A DNA stretch of 64,000 nucleotides from Paracoccaceae bacterium (GTDB lineage Bacteria; Pseudomonadota; Alphaproteobacteria; Rhodobacterales; Rhodobacteraceae), in assembly GCA_024742455.1 (NCBI GenBank), contig JANSYL010000001.1, forward strand, positions 310,001-374,000, read 5' to 3'. Below the pieces are notes generated by a model that was not told the DNA's origin, ran no database searches, and saw only the letters and a program-made list of their open reading frames with translations. Below, in pieces: positions 46,566 through 56,113 of this stretch (its first letter is position 1; each line of letters begins with the position of its first letter). The translations under genes and the position numbers were made by a program.

Positions 46566-47173
46566 AGCCCGCCCACCTCCTTCAAAAGCGCCACGACCCG
46601 GTCCACCCCGTCCCCGTTGCGCAGGTTCGCCATGACGTAGGGCCGCGCGCCCCGTGCGCGCGCCGTGTCCTGTTCCAGCAGGTCGCGGTCCACCCCGACA
46701 TGCGGGGCCATGTCGGTTTTGTTGACGATCAGGATATCCGACCGCGTCACCCCCGGCCCCTTCTTGCGCGGAATGTCCTGCCCCGCACAGGTGTCGATGA
46801 CATAGATCGTGACATCGGCCAGTTCGGGCGAGAATGTAGCGGCCAGGTTGTCGCCCCCGGATTCGATGAAGATCACGTCGAGATCGGGGATCGCCGACCG
46901 GAACGCCGCCACGGCAGCCAGGTTGATCGAGGCGTCCTCGCGGATCGCGGTATGGGGGCAGCCCCCCGTTTCCACCCCCTTGATGCGGTCTGCGGGCAGC
47001 ACCTGAGCGCGCAGCAGAAACTCGGCATCCTCGGCCGTGTAGATGTCATTGGTGATGACGGCGACCGAATAGGCGTCGCCCATCGCGCGGCACAGCTTTT
47101 CCGTCAGCGTGGTCTTTCCCGCGCCCACCGGGCCGCCGATGCCCACGCGAAGAGGTCCGTTCCTGGTGTCCAT
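46562..47173 (-). CDS. ureG: Urease accessory GTPase UreG, far from the urease operon
   Basis: A 203-residue SIMIBI GTPase that loads nickel into urease. Motifs are P-loop [28 protein letters not shown], the nickel-binding CPH motif [38 protein letters not shown] and NKTD. The start at 47173 ([11 protein letters not shown]) has AGGAG 6 nt upstream; ATG 47179 is alternative. It is about 42 kb from ureDABC, convergent with 45594-46565 and 27 nt after a tetR gene. Confidence 0.96.
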   Translation of the reverse strand: MDTRNGPLRVGIGGPVGAGKTTLTEKLCRAMGDAYSVAVITNDIYTAEDAEFLLRAQVLPADRIKGVETGGCPHTAIREDASINLAAVAAFRSAIPDLDVIFIESGGDNLAATFSPELADVTIYVIDTCAGQDIPRKKGPGVTRSDILIVNKTDMAPHVGVDRDLLEQDTARARGARPYVMANLRNGDGVDRVVALLKEVGGL

Positions 47174-47200
47174 ACGCATCTCCTGGCTGATCGGGCAAAC

Positions 47201-47830
47201 TCAACCACGCGGCGCGTCCCCGGGCAAGCGCGGGTCAAGCACCGACAGCGCCAGCGTCAGGGTCGTGCGGATCTGGGCCCCGGGCAGACCCGCCGCACGC
47301 TGGCCCAGCGCAAGCCCGATCTGGTCGGCCAGAAACCGCGCGGCCACCGCGTCGGGCAGATCACGGGCCCCGTCGCCCGCAGCCCGGCGGGCGGCAAAGA
47401 ATGCCGCGAAAGCCGCCTGCGTCCCGGCCTCGATCGCATCAACCTTTGCACGGGTCTGCGGCCCGAGCCGGTGCCGCGCGGCCAGCATCTTGTGATAGAC
47501 GCATCCGGTGGCCATGTCCGGCGCATCGGCGGCGAAATCGACCAGTGCCGCCAGCGTTTCCGTCAGCCCGTCCCCCCGGGCCAGCACGGACCCCAGCACC
47601 GCCTGCAGCCTCTCGGCATACCGATCCAGCACCGCCTCCATCAGGCCATCCTCGCTGCCGAAGGCGCGATAGACCGACGGTTTGGAGACGCCCGCCATCT
47701 GGCAGATCGCGTTCAGCGACACATCCACCGGGTCCTCACGCCAATAGGCGTTCATCGCGGTCTCCAGCACCTGGTCGGCATCCATCGTGCGCGGGCGGCC
47801 CCTGGGGGATTTCTGATCGTCATCGGACAT
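47201..47830 (-). CDS. TetR-family transcriptional regulator
   Basis: A 209-residue repressor. The N-terminal helix-turn-helix is VSLNAICQMAGVSKPSVYRA followed by FGSEDGLMEAVLDRYAERL. The ligand domain has TGCVYHKMLAARHRLGPQTR. It lies divergent from the SnoaL-like gene; the dyad TACCAGTTGGTA sits 6 bp from its start codon, a likely operator covering both promoters. The ligand is unknown. Confidence 0.93.
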   Translation of the reverse strand: MSDDDQKSPRGRPRTMDADQVLETAMNAYWREDPVDVSLNAICQMAGVSKPSVYRAFGSEDGLMEAVLDRYAERLQAVLGSVLARGDGLTETLAALVDFAADAPDMATGCVYHKMLAARHRLGPQTRAKVDAIEAGTQAAFAAFFAARRAAGDGARDLPDAVAARFLADQIGLALGQRAAGLPGAQIRTTLTLALSVLDPRLPGDAPRG

Positions 47831-47835
47831 TTTGT

Positions 47836-47901
47836 TACCAGTTGGTATTTTTTTCTTGACGGCACTGTCCTGATTTAGATACCACCCGGTTCATAAACCG
47901 G
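47836..47901. promoter_or_regulatory. Operator/promoter region between tetR and the SnoaL-like gene
   Basis: TACCA-GT-TGGTA (47836-47847) is a TetR-type dyad beside the tetR start. On plus, TTGACG is at 47857 with ATACCA 17 nt on as a weak -10. A second dyad, CCGGTT-CATA-AACCGG (47886-47901), lies downstream. The repressor probably controls both genes. Confidence 0.55.
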
Positions 47902-47955
47902 CAAGCGGTCTGTCGAACCCGGCAAGGCCCAGCCCGAAAACCCAGGAGACCGACC

Positions 47956-48429
47956 ATGCGAACCACCCTACTGGCCGCCGCGGTGGCGACCGCCGCCCTG
48001 CCCGGCCTTGCAGTCGCCGATGACATCGACACGGTGCGCGCCTTCTACACCGACGTTCTGAGTGCCCCGGCCGAAACCACCTCGGACCGCTACTTCGAAC
48101 TGTTCTCGCCCGATGTCGTCTCGATCCCGACGCCGCCGGGCGGCGAAGGCGCGCAAGGCATGCTCAACACCATCGCCTTTCTGGGCCAGGTCGTGCCCGA
48201 TCTGACCTGGGCACCGGAAGAGATCATCGAGGTGGGCGATGGCCGGTTCGTGGTGCGCGGCCGGGCAACCGGCACACCGGTCGGGCCGTTCTTCGGCGTC
48301 GACCCGGCCACGGGCAACAGCTTCGACATCATGTCGATTGACATCGTCACGCTCGAGGATGGGCTGATCAGCCATATCTACCACCTCGAGGACTGGACCG
48401 GCGCGGTCGCGCAACTGACCGCCCAATAG
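47956..48429 (+). CDS. Secreted SnoaL-like (NTF2-fold) protein
   Basis: A 157-residue protein with a signal peptide MRTTLLAAAVATAALPGLAV, then an NTF2-like fold: DTVRAFYTDVLSAPA, VVPDLTWAPEEIIEVGDGRF, VVRGRATGTPVGPFFGVDPA and EDGLISHIYHLEDW. Periplasmic SnoaL proteins have no assigned substrate. It is divergent from the tetR gene, and likely its target. Confidence 0.85.
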   Translation: MRTTLLAAAVATAALPGLAVADDIDTVRAFYTDVLSAPAETTSDRYFELFSPDVVSIPTPPGGEGAQGMLNTIAFLGQVVPDLTWAPEEIIEVGDGRFVVRGRATGTPVGPFFGVDPATGNSFDIMSIDIVTLEDGLISHIYHLEDWTGAVAQLTAQ

Positions 48430-48440
48430 GCGCATCCACA

Positions 48441-48466
48441 GGGGCGGCTGGCGCAGGCCGCCCCTT
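48441..48466 (+). terminator. Hairpin after the SnoaL-like gene
   Basis: A perfect 8-bp stem, GGGGCGGC (48441-48448) and GCCGCCCC (48457-48464), with an 8-nt loop and only TT after it. It starts 11 nt beyond the stop, so it is a plausible but weak intrinsic terminator. Confidence 0.55.
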
Positions 48467-48519
48467 GCCGGGGGATCGGCCCTCGCCTAAACCACCCTCC
48501 GACGCGAACGGAGGCCCAG

Positions 48520-50034
48520 ATGCTCGACCTCAGCTATGACAGCCCCAAACCCAAGGTCATCGCAGGCGCGAAACACGATTGGGAACTTGTGATCGGCATG
48601 GAGGTGCACGCCCAGGTCGCCACCCGGGCGAAACTGTTTTCCGGCGCCTCGACCCGGTTCGGTGCCGAACCCAATGCCAATGTGGCCTTTGTCGACGCCG
48701 GCATGCCCGGTATGCTGCCCGTCATCAACGAGGCCTGTGTGGCGCAGGCGGTGCGCACCGGGCTTGGGCTGAAGGCCGAGATCCACCTGACCTCGGCCTT
48801 CGACCGCAAGAATTACTTCTATCCCGACCTGCCGCAGGGCTACCAGATTTCCCAGCTCTACGCGCCCATCGTGGGCGAGGGCGAAGTGCTGGTGGAACTG
48901 GGTGACGGCACGGCGCGGCTGGTGCGCATCGAACGCATTCACCTGGAACAGGATGCGGGCAAATCGATCCATGACATGGACCCTGCGCTGTCCTTCGTCG
49001 ACCTCAACCGCACCGGGGTGGCGTTGATGGAGATCGTCTCCCGCCCCGATATCCGCGGGCCCGAGGAAGCCGCGGCCTATGTCGCCAAGCTGCGCCAGAT
49101 CATGCTCTATCTCGGCACCTGCGACGGCAACATGCAGAACGGCAACCTGCGCGCCGACGTGAACGTGTCGGTCTGCCTGCCCAGCGCCTACGAGAAATAC
49201 CGCGAAACCGGCGATTTCTCTCATCTGGGTACGCGGTGTGAGATCAAGAACATGAACTCCCTGCGCTTCATCCAGCAGGCCATCGAACACGAGGCCCGCC
49301 GCCAGATCGCCATCGTCGAGGGCGGCGGCAAGGTCGAACAGGAAACCCGCCTCTACGATCCCGACAAGGGCGAAACCCGGTCGATGCGCTCCAAGGAAGA
49401 GGCGCATGATTACCGCTACTTCCCCGACCCCGACCTTCTGCCGCTGGAGATCGAGCAGGCCTGGGTCGATGACATCGCCGCCGCCCTGCCCGAACTGCCC
49501 GACGCGAAAAAGGCCCGCTTTATCGGTGACTATGGGCTGAGCGATTACGACGCCAGCGTGCTGACCGCCGATCTGGACGCCGCCCATTTCTTCGAGGCCA
49601 CGGTGGCCGCAGCAGGCGACGGAAAGCTCGCCGCCAACTGGGTCATCAATGAACTTTTCGGACGGCTGAAGAAGGAAGATCACGACATCGCGGATTCCCC
49701 GGTCAGCCCGGACCAACTAGGCAAGATCATCAAGCTGATCACGTCCGACGCGATCTCGGGCAAGATCGCCAAGGACCTGTTCGAGATCGTCTACACCGAA
49801 GGCGGCGACCCCGACGACATCGTCGAGGCGCGCGGCATGAAACAGGTGACAGACACCGGCGCCATCGAGGCCGCAGTGGACGAGATCATCGCCCAGAACC
49901 CCGACCAGGTGGCGAAAGCGAAACAGAACCCGAAACTGGCCGGCTGGTTCGTGGGACAGGTGATGAAGGCCACCGGGGGCAAGGCGAACCCGAAGGCGGT
50001 GAACGAGATCGTGTCCGAAAAACTCGGACTCTGA
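48520..50034 (+). CDS. gatB: Aspartyl/glutamyl-tRNA amidotransferase subunit B
   Basis: A 504-residue subunit of GatCAB, which converts Glu-tRNA-Gln and Asp-tRNA-Asn to the amide form. Signatures are [54 protein letters not shown], and [20 protein letters not shown]. The C-terminal YqeY-like tail is [20 protein letters not shown]. gatC/gatA are not adjacent. Confidence 0.97.
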   Translation: MLDLSYDSPKPKVIAGAKHDWELVIGMEVHAQVATRAKLFSGASTRFGAEPNANVAFVDAGMPGMLPVINEACVAQAVRTGLGLKAEIHLTSAFDRKNYFYPDLPQGYQISQLYAPIVGEGEVLVELGDGTARLVRIERIHLEQDAGKSIHDMDPALSFVDLNRTGVALMEIVSRPDIRGPEEAAAYVAKLRQIMLYLGTCDGNMQNGNLRADVNVSVCLPSAYEKYRETGDFSHLGTRCEIKNMNSLRFIQQAIEHEARRQIAIVEGGGKVEQETRLYDPDKGETRSMRSKEEAHDYRYFPDPDLLPLEIEQAWVDDIAAALPELPDAKKARFIGDYGLSDYDASVLTADLDAAHFFEATVAAAGDGKLAANWVINELFGRLKKEDHDIADSPVSPDQLGKIIKLITSDAISGKIAKDLFEIVYTEGGDPDDIVEARGMKQVTDTGAIEAAVDEIIAQNPDQVAKAKQNPKLAGWFVGQVMKATGGKANPKAVNEIVSEKLGL

Positions 50035-50357
50035 AGCCCGGTTTTCGGACGCGGATCCCTGCGCGGCAACATATTGCACGGCAATCGGTGAGAACGGCAC
50101 CCGGTGGCTATTCTGGGTGCCCACCACCCACAAGTTGGTGGCACAGTCTCTGGCGGCGCAGCGGCGTGGCACAGAACCCAAGCAATCGAAAGACCGCCAT
50201 ACGGCCCGTCAGGCCAGCGGAATGCCAAAGCCAAAATAACGGCCCGTCCTGACACAAGCGCACAGAAACAACCCTGATCGCCCCGCCCCGTGCAGCCATC
50301 GCGTATGCACGGGGTGTGTACAGGTTGTGCACGGGCTGTGACGCCCCGCGCGGGGCC
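50035..50357. other. Intergenic region after gatB with hairpins
   Basis: No convincing gene in 323 bp. GGCACCC (50096-50102) and GGGTGCC (50115-50121) form a perfect 7-bp stem. Nearby CCACCA and TGGTGG form another short dyad. No T tract follows either. A minus-strand frame at 50108-50332 lacks a ribosome binding site and similarity. The region is somewhat less biased in composition than its neighbours. Confidence 0.5.
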
Positions 50358-50615
50358 TTACGGGCGGATGGTCAGCGCCAGCGCGTGGATCTGGGCCACC
50401 AGGTCGCGTCCAAGCGCCCCATGCACGGCGCGGTGTTTCTCGATCCGGCTGAGCCCGGCGAAAGCCTCGGCCTCGATCATCACGCGGAAATGGCTTTCAC
50501 CGCCCTCCTGAAACCCGGCATGGCCGCGATGCGCCTCGCTCTCGTCCACCACGTCCAGAACGCTCGGCGCGAAGGCCGCCTCCAGTCGCTCCACAATTTT
50601 TTCTGCACGTGTCAT
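50358..50615 (-). CDS. BolA family protein
   Basis: An 85-residue BolA/IbaG-type protein that with monothiol glutaredoxins holds Fe-S clusters. It shows EKIVERLEAAFAPSVLDVVD, EAHRGHAGFQEGGESHFRVM and the C-terminal histidine region SRIEKHRAVHGALGRDLV. The start at 50615 follows GAGGAG. It is divergent from the J-domain gene, a neighbourhood shared by many alphaproteobacteria. Confidence 0.93.
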   Translation of the reverse strand: MTRAEKIVERLEAAFAPSVLDVVDESEAHRGHAGFQEGGESHFRVMIEAEAFAGLSRIEKHRAVHGALGRDLVAQIHALALTIRP

Positions 50616-50692
50616 CAATTCGCACTCCTCAGCCCTTCACCTTGGCCGCCAAAACCCTAAACTCACGCTTCCGAGTCGAGAAGGGGAGCCCC

Positions 50693-51325
50693 ATGACCGA
50701 CAGAAACCCGTTCAATTTCGACCTGCGCGTGTCGACCGACAAGAAGAAACGTCGCAACGGGCGGCGCGGCATGTCGGGCGCGTTCGAGACGTCGCAACGG
50801 CAATGCGAACATGAGGGCTGCACCGAGGCGGGTCAGTATCGCGCGCCGAAAAGCCCGGACAACCTGGATGATTTTTTCTGGTTCTGCCGCGACCATGTGC
50901 GCGAGTACAACCTGAAATGGAACTTTTTCGACGGCACCACCGAGGCCGAGATCGAGGCGCAGCTGGACCGCGACCGGGTCTGGGACCGGCCCACGAAACC
51001 GTTCCGGAAATCGGTCGAGGAACGGGCCTGGGCGCGGCTGGGTGTCGATGACGCCCACCAGGTTCTGGGCGAGAACGCCACCCGCAACCCGGGCCGCAAC
51101 GGGATGGCGGCCGGGCGGAAACTGCCGCCCACCGAACGGCGCGCCATCGAGATCCTCGAGGCGCGGGATTCCATGACCAAGGCCGAGATCCGGAAATCCT
51201 ACAAGGCGCTGATCAAGGTCCTGCATCCCGACATGAACGGCGGCGACCGGTCCGACGAGGAACGCCTGCAGGAGGTCGTCTGGGCCTGGGACCAGATCAA
51301 GGACAGCCGCAATTTCGCCGACTGA
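50693..51325 (+). CDS. J-domain protein with an N-terminal zinc-knuckle-like motif
   Basis: A 210-residue co-chaperone. The J domain is at the C-terminus (about 150-208) with HPD at residues 178-180 (KVLHPDMNGG). The N-terminal half has Cys38, His40, Cys43 and then Cys65, His68 in CEHEGCTEAGQYRAP and WFCRDHVREYNLKW, a possible zinc site. This is an unusual DnaJ layout with the J domain last. The start at 50693 follows GGGGAG. Confidence 0.9.
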   Translation: MTDRNPFNFDLRVSTDKKKRRNGRRGMSGAFETSQRQCEHEGCTEAGQYRAPKSPDNLDDFFWFCRDHVREYNLKWNFFDGTTEAEIEAQLDRDRVWDRPTKPFRKSVEERAWARLGVDDAHQVLGENATRNPGRNGMAAGRKLPPTERRAIEILEARDSMTKAEIRKSYKALIKVLHPDMNGGDRSDEERLQEVVWAWDQIKDSRNFAD

Positions 51326-51453
51326 CGGGCGGGCCGTGCCATTGGACGAGGGGGGGTGATCAGGATTGAGCACCCCGGGTAAGCCATTGATAAAAAGTCG
51401 CAAATGCGTTTCTGACAGCATGTCGTCAACCGATACCGCGCTGCCTGCACCCC

Positions 51454-52644
51454 ATGCCGCCCCATAGCGTGACCACGCTGATCCTCGGCGCCGGCGCGGC
51501 GGGGCTGATGTGCGCGGGTTTTACCGGGCCAGACACCCTTATCGTCGACCATGCCAAGGCGGCGGGCGAGAAAATCCGCATCTCGGGCGGGGGTCGCTGC
51601 AATTTCACGAACCTGGGCTGTGCGCCCGAGAATTTCCTGGGCGAAAACCCGCATTTTCCCAAATCCGCGCTCAGCCGGTATACCCAGTGGGATTTCATCG
51701 ACCTCGTCGACCGCCACCGCATCGCCTGGCACGAGAAAACGCTGGGCCAATTGTTCTGCGATACCTCTTCGAAGGGTATCATCGCGATGCTTCTGGCCGA
51801 GGCGGCGGAGGCCGAGCTTTGGCTCGGCACCGAAATCATCGAGGTCGCGCATGCCGGTGGCCGCTACCGCGTGACGCTTGAGCGAGAGGGGCGGCGCATC
51901 ACCGTCGGCGCCCGCAACCTCGTGCTGGCCACGGGCGGCAAGTCGATCCCGAAGATGGGGGCCACCGGGCTTGCCTATCGCATCGCCGAACAGTTCGGCC
52001 ACCGCATTACCGAAACCCGCCCCGCGCTGGTGCCGCTGACCTTCGACGGCCCGCGCAAGACGGTCTTCGCGGCGCTGTCGGGTGCCTCGGCCCCGGTGCG
52101 CGTGGCCTGCAATGGCGCGGCCTTCGAAGAGGCGATGCTGTTCACCCATCGCGGCCTGAGCGGGCCTGCGGTTCTGCAGATCTCATCCTACTGGCGCGAG
52201 GGGGACAGCCTGGCCGTGACTTTCCGGCCGGACGAGCGCCTGTTCGATCTTCTGCGGGACCGGCGGCAGAGCGACGGCGCAAAGGAGGTGGCGACCATCC
52301 TTGCCGACCTGCTGCCGAAGAAACTGGCCTATCACCTTGCCGCCGAGATCGGGGTGACTGGCCGGATCGGGGACCAGTCCGACGCGGCGCTGAAAACCCT
52401 TGCCGATGCGCTGACCCGGTGGGAGGTGACGCCCACCGCCTCCGAAGGGTATCGCACGGCCGAGGTGACGCTGGGCGGGATCGCGACGGATGGGATCAGT
52501 TCCAAGACGATGGAAAGCAAACTCATACCCGGCCTGTTCCTGATCGGTGAGGCGGTGGATGTGACCGGCTGGCTGGGCGGGTACAATTTTCAGTGGGCCT
52601 GGGCCTCGGGCGCGGCGGCCGGGCGCGCCATCGCGGCACGTTGA
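51454..52644 (+). CDS. HI0933-family flavoprotein (NAD(P)/FAD-dependent oxidoreductase)
   Basis: A 396-residue flavoprotein. It has the dinucleotide-binding LILGAGAAGLMCAG near the N-terminus and the family motif EKIRISGGGRCNFTNL. LVLATGGKSIPKMGATG and the C-terminal FAD motif LFLIGEAVDVTGWLGGYNFQ follow. Substrate and partner are unknown. Its stop is followed without a gap by the trkH stop on the other strand. Confidence 0.92.
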   Translation: MPPHSVTTLILGAGAAGLMCAGFTGPDTLIVDHAKAAGEKIRISGGGRCNFTNLGCAPENFLGENPHFPKSALSRYTQWDFIDLVDRHRIAWHEKTLGQLFCDTSSKGIIAMLLAEAAEAELWLGTEIIEVAHAGGRYRVTLEREGRRITVGARNLVLATGGKSIPKMGATGLAYRIAEQFGHRITETRPALVPLTFDGPRKTVFAALSGASAPVRVACNGAAFEEAMLFTHRGLSGPAVLQISSYWREGDSLAVTFRPDERLFDLLRDRRQSDGAKEVATILADLLPKKLAYHLAAEIGVTGRIGDQSDAALKTLADALTRWEVTPTASEGYRTAEVTLGGIATDGISSKTMESKLIPGLFLIGEAVDVTGWLGGYNFQWAWASGAAAGRAIAAR

Positions 52645-54093
52645 TCAGGCCCGCCAGAAGGCGGCGGTGAACAGCACGAACACCGCCATCAGCTCCAGCC
52701 GTCCGATCAGCATCGTGACGGCCAGGATCCATTTCGCCGGATCGTTGAGCCCCGCGAAATTGCCGGCGGGACCGATCTCGGGGCCAAGGCCCGGCCCGAT
52801 ATTGGCCAGCGCCGCCGCCGCGCCGGACACCGCGGTGATCACGTCAAGCCCGGTCAGCGCCAGAAGCACCGACACCACCCCGAGCGTCACGAAGAACAGT
52901 GCGAAGAAGGCCATCACCGAGGACACGACATCATCGGCCACAGGACGGCCTTCGTAGCGGGGTTCGAATATGCCATGGGGGGCGTAGAGGCGGCGCACCT
53001 GGGTCGAGACCGAGGCAAACAGAAGCTGGTAGCGGAACACCTTGATCGAGCAGGATGTCGACCCCGCGCAGCCCCCGATCAGACCCGCAAGGAAAAGGAC
53101 CGTCACCGCGACCGGACCCCATTGGTTGTAATCGGCGCTGGCATATCCCGTGCCGGTGACGATGGAGACGGTGTTGAACAGCGCCTTGCGGATCGCCAGT
53201 TCGCTGGTCGAGCCGACGAAGATGTTGAGATAGATCGCCATGCCGACCGACAGCACCAGAACGGTCACAAGAAAGGCGCGGATCTGGCTGTCGGCCCAGA
53301 TCGGCGTGGCGCTGCCCGCCAGAAGCTGCACGTAGCGCACGAAGGGAAGTGCAGCGAGCAGCATGAAGACGACGCCGGTATATTCGACCCCTGCCCCGAG
53401 CCCGCCGAACGAGGCATCGTAATTGGCAAACCCGCCGGTGGCGATGGTGGTCATGGCATGCACGATCGCGTCGAAGGCATCGAGCCCCATCGCCGCATAG
53501 GTCAGCGCGGCGGCAGCCGTCAGCGCAACGTAGATCACCGAGATCGAGGTGGCGATTTCGGTGGCGCGCGGCAGGATTTTCCCGAAAGTGTCGAAGCCTT
53601 CGGAGCGGAAGATCTGCATGCCGCCCACGCGCAGTTCCGGCAGGAAGGCCATGGCGACCACGATGATGCCGATGCCGCCGAACCATTGCAGCAGCCCACG
53701 CCAGATCAGGAGCCCCTCGGGCATGGTGTCGAGGCCGGTGAACACGGTCGAGCCGGTCGTGGTCATGCCCGACATTGCCTCGAAAAACGCGTCGACGAAC
53801 CGCGCCTCGGTCGCGCCCAGAACAAAGGGGATCGCCCCGAAAATCGGCAGCACGAACCAAAGGCCGGAGGTCATCAGGAAGGTCTGCTGGATGCTGAGCC
53901 GTTCGGTTTCGGCATTGGCGCTGGCGATGGTGACCAGAAGGCCGATCATGGTTGTGATCGCGGCGGATTCGGCGAAGGCGCCCCAATGCCCGTTTCCTGC
54001 GATCAGGTCGGTCAGAAGCGGAATCAGCATGGACACGCCCAAAGCCGTGACCAAAAGGCCGATCACATGGCAAACCGGGCGCAGGTCGAACAT
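52645..54093 (-). CDS. trkH: TrkH-family potassium uptake protein
   Basis: A 482-residue K+ channel-transporter with four pore repeats. Selectivity-filter segments are SGMTTTGSTVFTGLDTM, TIATGGFANYDASFGG, TGTGYASADYNQWG, and NIGPGLGPEIGPAGNFAGL. The conserved CAGSTSCSIKVFRYQL precedes the last repeat. It requires a TrkA partner for regulation, not encoded here. 69 nt downstream of folE2 on the same strand. Confidence 0.94.
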   Translation of the reverse strand: MFDLRPVCHVIGLLVTALGVSMLIPLLTDLIAGNGHWGAFAESAAITTMIGLLVTIASANAETERLSIQQTFLMTSGLWFVLPIFGAIPFVLGATEARFVDAFFEAMSGMTTTGSTVFTGLDTMPEGLLIWRGLLQWFGGIGIIVVAMAFLPELRVGGMQIFRSEGFDTFGKILPRATEIATSISVIYVALTAAAALTYAAMGLDAFDAIVHAMTTIATGGFANYDASFGGLGAGVEYTGVVFMLLAALPFVRYVQLLAGSATPIWADSQIRAFLVTVLVLSVGMAIYLNIFVGSTSELAIRKALFNTVSIVTGTGYASADYNQWGPVAVTVLFLAGLIGGCAGSTSCSIKVFRYQLLFASVSTQVRRLYAPHGIFEPRYEGRPVADDVVSSVMAFFALFFVTLGVVSVLLALTGLDVITAVSGAAAALANIGPGLGPEIGPAGNFAGLNDPAKWILAVTMLIGRLELMAVFVLFTAAFWRA

Positions 54094-54161
54094 GGGCCGG
54101 AGCGTTGGGCCGACGCCCCTGCCTTGTCAAGTTCGGGTCAGGCCGGGGGCGTTCGGCCCGG

Positions 54162-55262
54162 TCAGCCGCGGTGGATCAGCGTCGCGAAGATCTGCGGGTC
54201 GAGGCTGGCCTGGTCAAAGGTCGGCCCCTCGACCAGCACGCTGATCGCATCGTGGGAATGCAGGCTTTCCTGGTGGCTGGCCACGACGCGGAAATCGCCC
54301 ACGCGCGGATCGCGCTGCAACTGTTCGGCGAACAGACGCGCGGCGTCTTCGACGAAGATCGGGTTGGCCGCGTTCAGTTCGGCGAAGGCCTGTTCGTCCT
54401 CGCGCTTGACCATCACCTGGGTTTCGGTGGGCACGGCGGCGCGGGCCATGTCGATCAGGTCCTCGAACCACAGGCAGTCGGCATCGCAATTCACCTCGAC
54501 CGACAGGCGCGCGACGGAGCGCTGCGAATGCGGTGTCGCCAGCTGGTTGCGGGTAACGCGGGCATGTTCGCTGAGCTCCAGCGAGCAGGGACAGGTCGAG
54601 GAATAGACATAGTCGAGATGCACGAGTTTCTGGCGGACCCCGTCGCGTTCGACCAGTTCCAGCGCGATATCGTAATACTGATAGCCCGACAGCCCCGAGC
54701 GCAGGCTGTCCACGCGGGCCGGAAAGCTGAGCCGCATCTGGATGCGGGCATCAAAGCTTTCGAGGTCGGATTTGTAATCGTCGAGCGCCGCTTCGATCAC
54801 GCCGAAGCTGAAGGTCTTGTCGGCATGGGCATAGAAGGACCGCATGATGCGGCTCATGTTGATGCCCTTCTTGTCGGCATCGAGGCTGACGGTGCCGGTG
54901 ACCGAGGTTTCCAGGGTCAGGTCGCCATTGTCGCGGGTGTGGTAGTTGATCGGAAGGCGGAAATTGGAAATGCCCACGTGCTGGATCTGTCGGTTGGCGC
55001 CCCGGATCAGCGAGGATGGCCCGTTCTGCAGGTCGGGCATGGTGGCCTTGTAGGCGTCATCGACGCGGAACTCGGCCGGGTAGCTGCGGGCGAAGACAGG
55101 GTATGCGCCGACGTCCTCGGCCGCGTCCTCGCGCAGGCGCGCGACCGCCGGGTCGAGCGCGGCGATCTCCGCCTCGGAGGCGGTTTCGGCCCAGGCCTTC
55201 AGGCGCGCAAGCGCGGTTTCGGCCTCGCTCAGCGTCGGCGCTTCGGTCACGTGGACGTTCAT
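54162..55262 (-). CDS. folE2: GTP cyclohydrolase FolE2 (type IB)
   Basis: A 366-residue enzyme that makes dihydroneopterin triphosphate for folate or queuosine, replacing zinc-dependent FolE. Key motifs are VYSSTCPCSLELSEHARVTR (catalytic cysteine), HADKTFSFGVIEAAL and ARLSVEVNCDADCLWFEDLI. FolE2 is often induced under zinc limitation, but I see no clear Zur site. A GTAAAATACC stretch near 55340 may be its -10. Confidence 0.96.
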   Translation of the reverse strand: MNVHVTEAPTLSEAETALARLKAWAETASEAEIAALDPAVARLREDAAEDVGAYPVFARSYPAEFRVDDAYKATMPDLQNGPSSLIRGANRQIQHVGISNFRLPINYHTRDNGDLTLETSVTGTVSLDADKKGINMSRIMRSFYAHADKTFSFGVIEAALDDYKSDLESFDARIQMRLSFPARVDSLRSGLSGYQYYDIALELVERDGVRQKLVHLDYVYSSTCPCSLELSEHARVTRNQLATPHSQRSVARLSVEVNCDADCLWFEDLIDMARAAVPTETQVMVKREDEQAFAELNAANPIFVEDAARLFAEQLQRDPRVGDFRVVASHQESLHSHDAISVLVEGPTFDQASLDPQIFATLIHRG

Positions 55263-55378
55263 CGGTTATTCCCCTCGGTCTGGGCGATCCAAGCATATGG
55301 GGCGCGCGCCGGATGTTCCAATTCTTGTATTGCAGGTATTTTACGCTAGCGCGGCGAAATGGATCACTTTTCAGGGGT

Positions 55379-56113
55379 TTATTTGCGATACCGGGCCACG
55401 AAACCGGACAGGATGCGTTCGGGCACGGTAATGGTTTCGGCGAGGCAGGCTTCGGTCAGGGCGTCGGCATCGGCGGGGTCGAAATAGCCGCGATCACGGT
55501 AGATGGCGATCCTTTGGGCAAAGTTCTCGCCCTGCGCCTCGGGGTGGAACTGGGTGGCGTAAACATTGCGGCCCGCGCGGATCATCTGGAACGGGCAAGG
55601 GCCGGAGGCCACGAGATGGACCGCGCCGTCGGGCAGCGCCTCGACGGCCTCCTTGTGGCCCACCAGCGCGCGGAACCCGGACGGCAGGTCCGCCAGCAGC
55701 GGATCCCTGGCGCCATCTTCGGTCACCGTGCAGTCGACACCGCCGATGGGTTCGCCATAGCGCCCCTTTCCCACCGGCGCGCCGAGGGTGTGGCCGAGGA
55801 TGCCCATGCCATAACAGCACCCCAGGAAAGGCATGTCGCGCGCCAGCACGTCTGGCATCAGCGCGAGGATATCGGCCTCGATCCGCGCCTCGATCGGTGT
55901 TTTCCTGTCGGGCGGATCACTGATGCAGCCCGGCCCGCCGCCGACGATGATCCCCGCGTAATCATCGAGGTTGAGGGATGGCAGGGGCGCCTGGTCGAGC
56001 CGCAGGCGATGCACATCGTCCCCGGCCAGCCCGCCGCACGCCACAAGTGCGCCGAATTCCTCGTGGGCGGCTTCGTCCTCGGGGCGCAGCTGCAGGACGA
56101 GGAACCGGCTCAT
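55379..56113 (-). CDS. Class I glutamine amidotransferase
   Basis: A 244-residue protein with the triad intact: nucleophile in PFLGCCYGMGILGHTLGAPV and His/Glu in ATQFHPEAQGENFAQ. It resembles GMP-synthase-type glutaminases that stand alone, with no synthetase domain. It overlaps the GNAT gene by 4 nt (ATGA). The acceptor substrate is unknown. Confidence 0.9.
   Translation of the reverse strand: MSRFLVLQLRPEDEAAHEEFGALVACGGLAGDDVHRLRLDQAPLPSLNLDDYAGIIVGGGPGCISDPPDRKTPIEARIEADILALMPDVLARDMPFLGCCYGMGILGHTLGAPVGKGRYGEPIGGVDCTVTEDGARDPLLADLPSGFRALVGHKEAVEALPDGAVHLVASGPCPFQMIRAGRNVYATQFHPEAQGENFAQRIAIYRDRGYFDPADADALTEACLAETITVPERILSGFVARYRK

Noticed and set aside
50108-50332. 74-residue minus-strand frame after gatB
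   Set aside because: No ribosome binding site, odd composition and it spans hairpin sequences; left as intergenic.
52975-54606. 543-residue plus-strand frame over trkH and folE2
   Set aside because: Spans the ends of two well-supported minus-strand genes; shadow.
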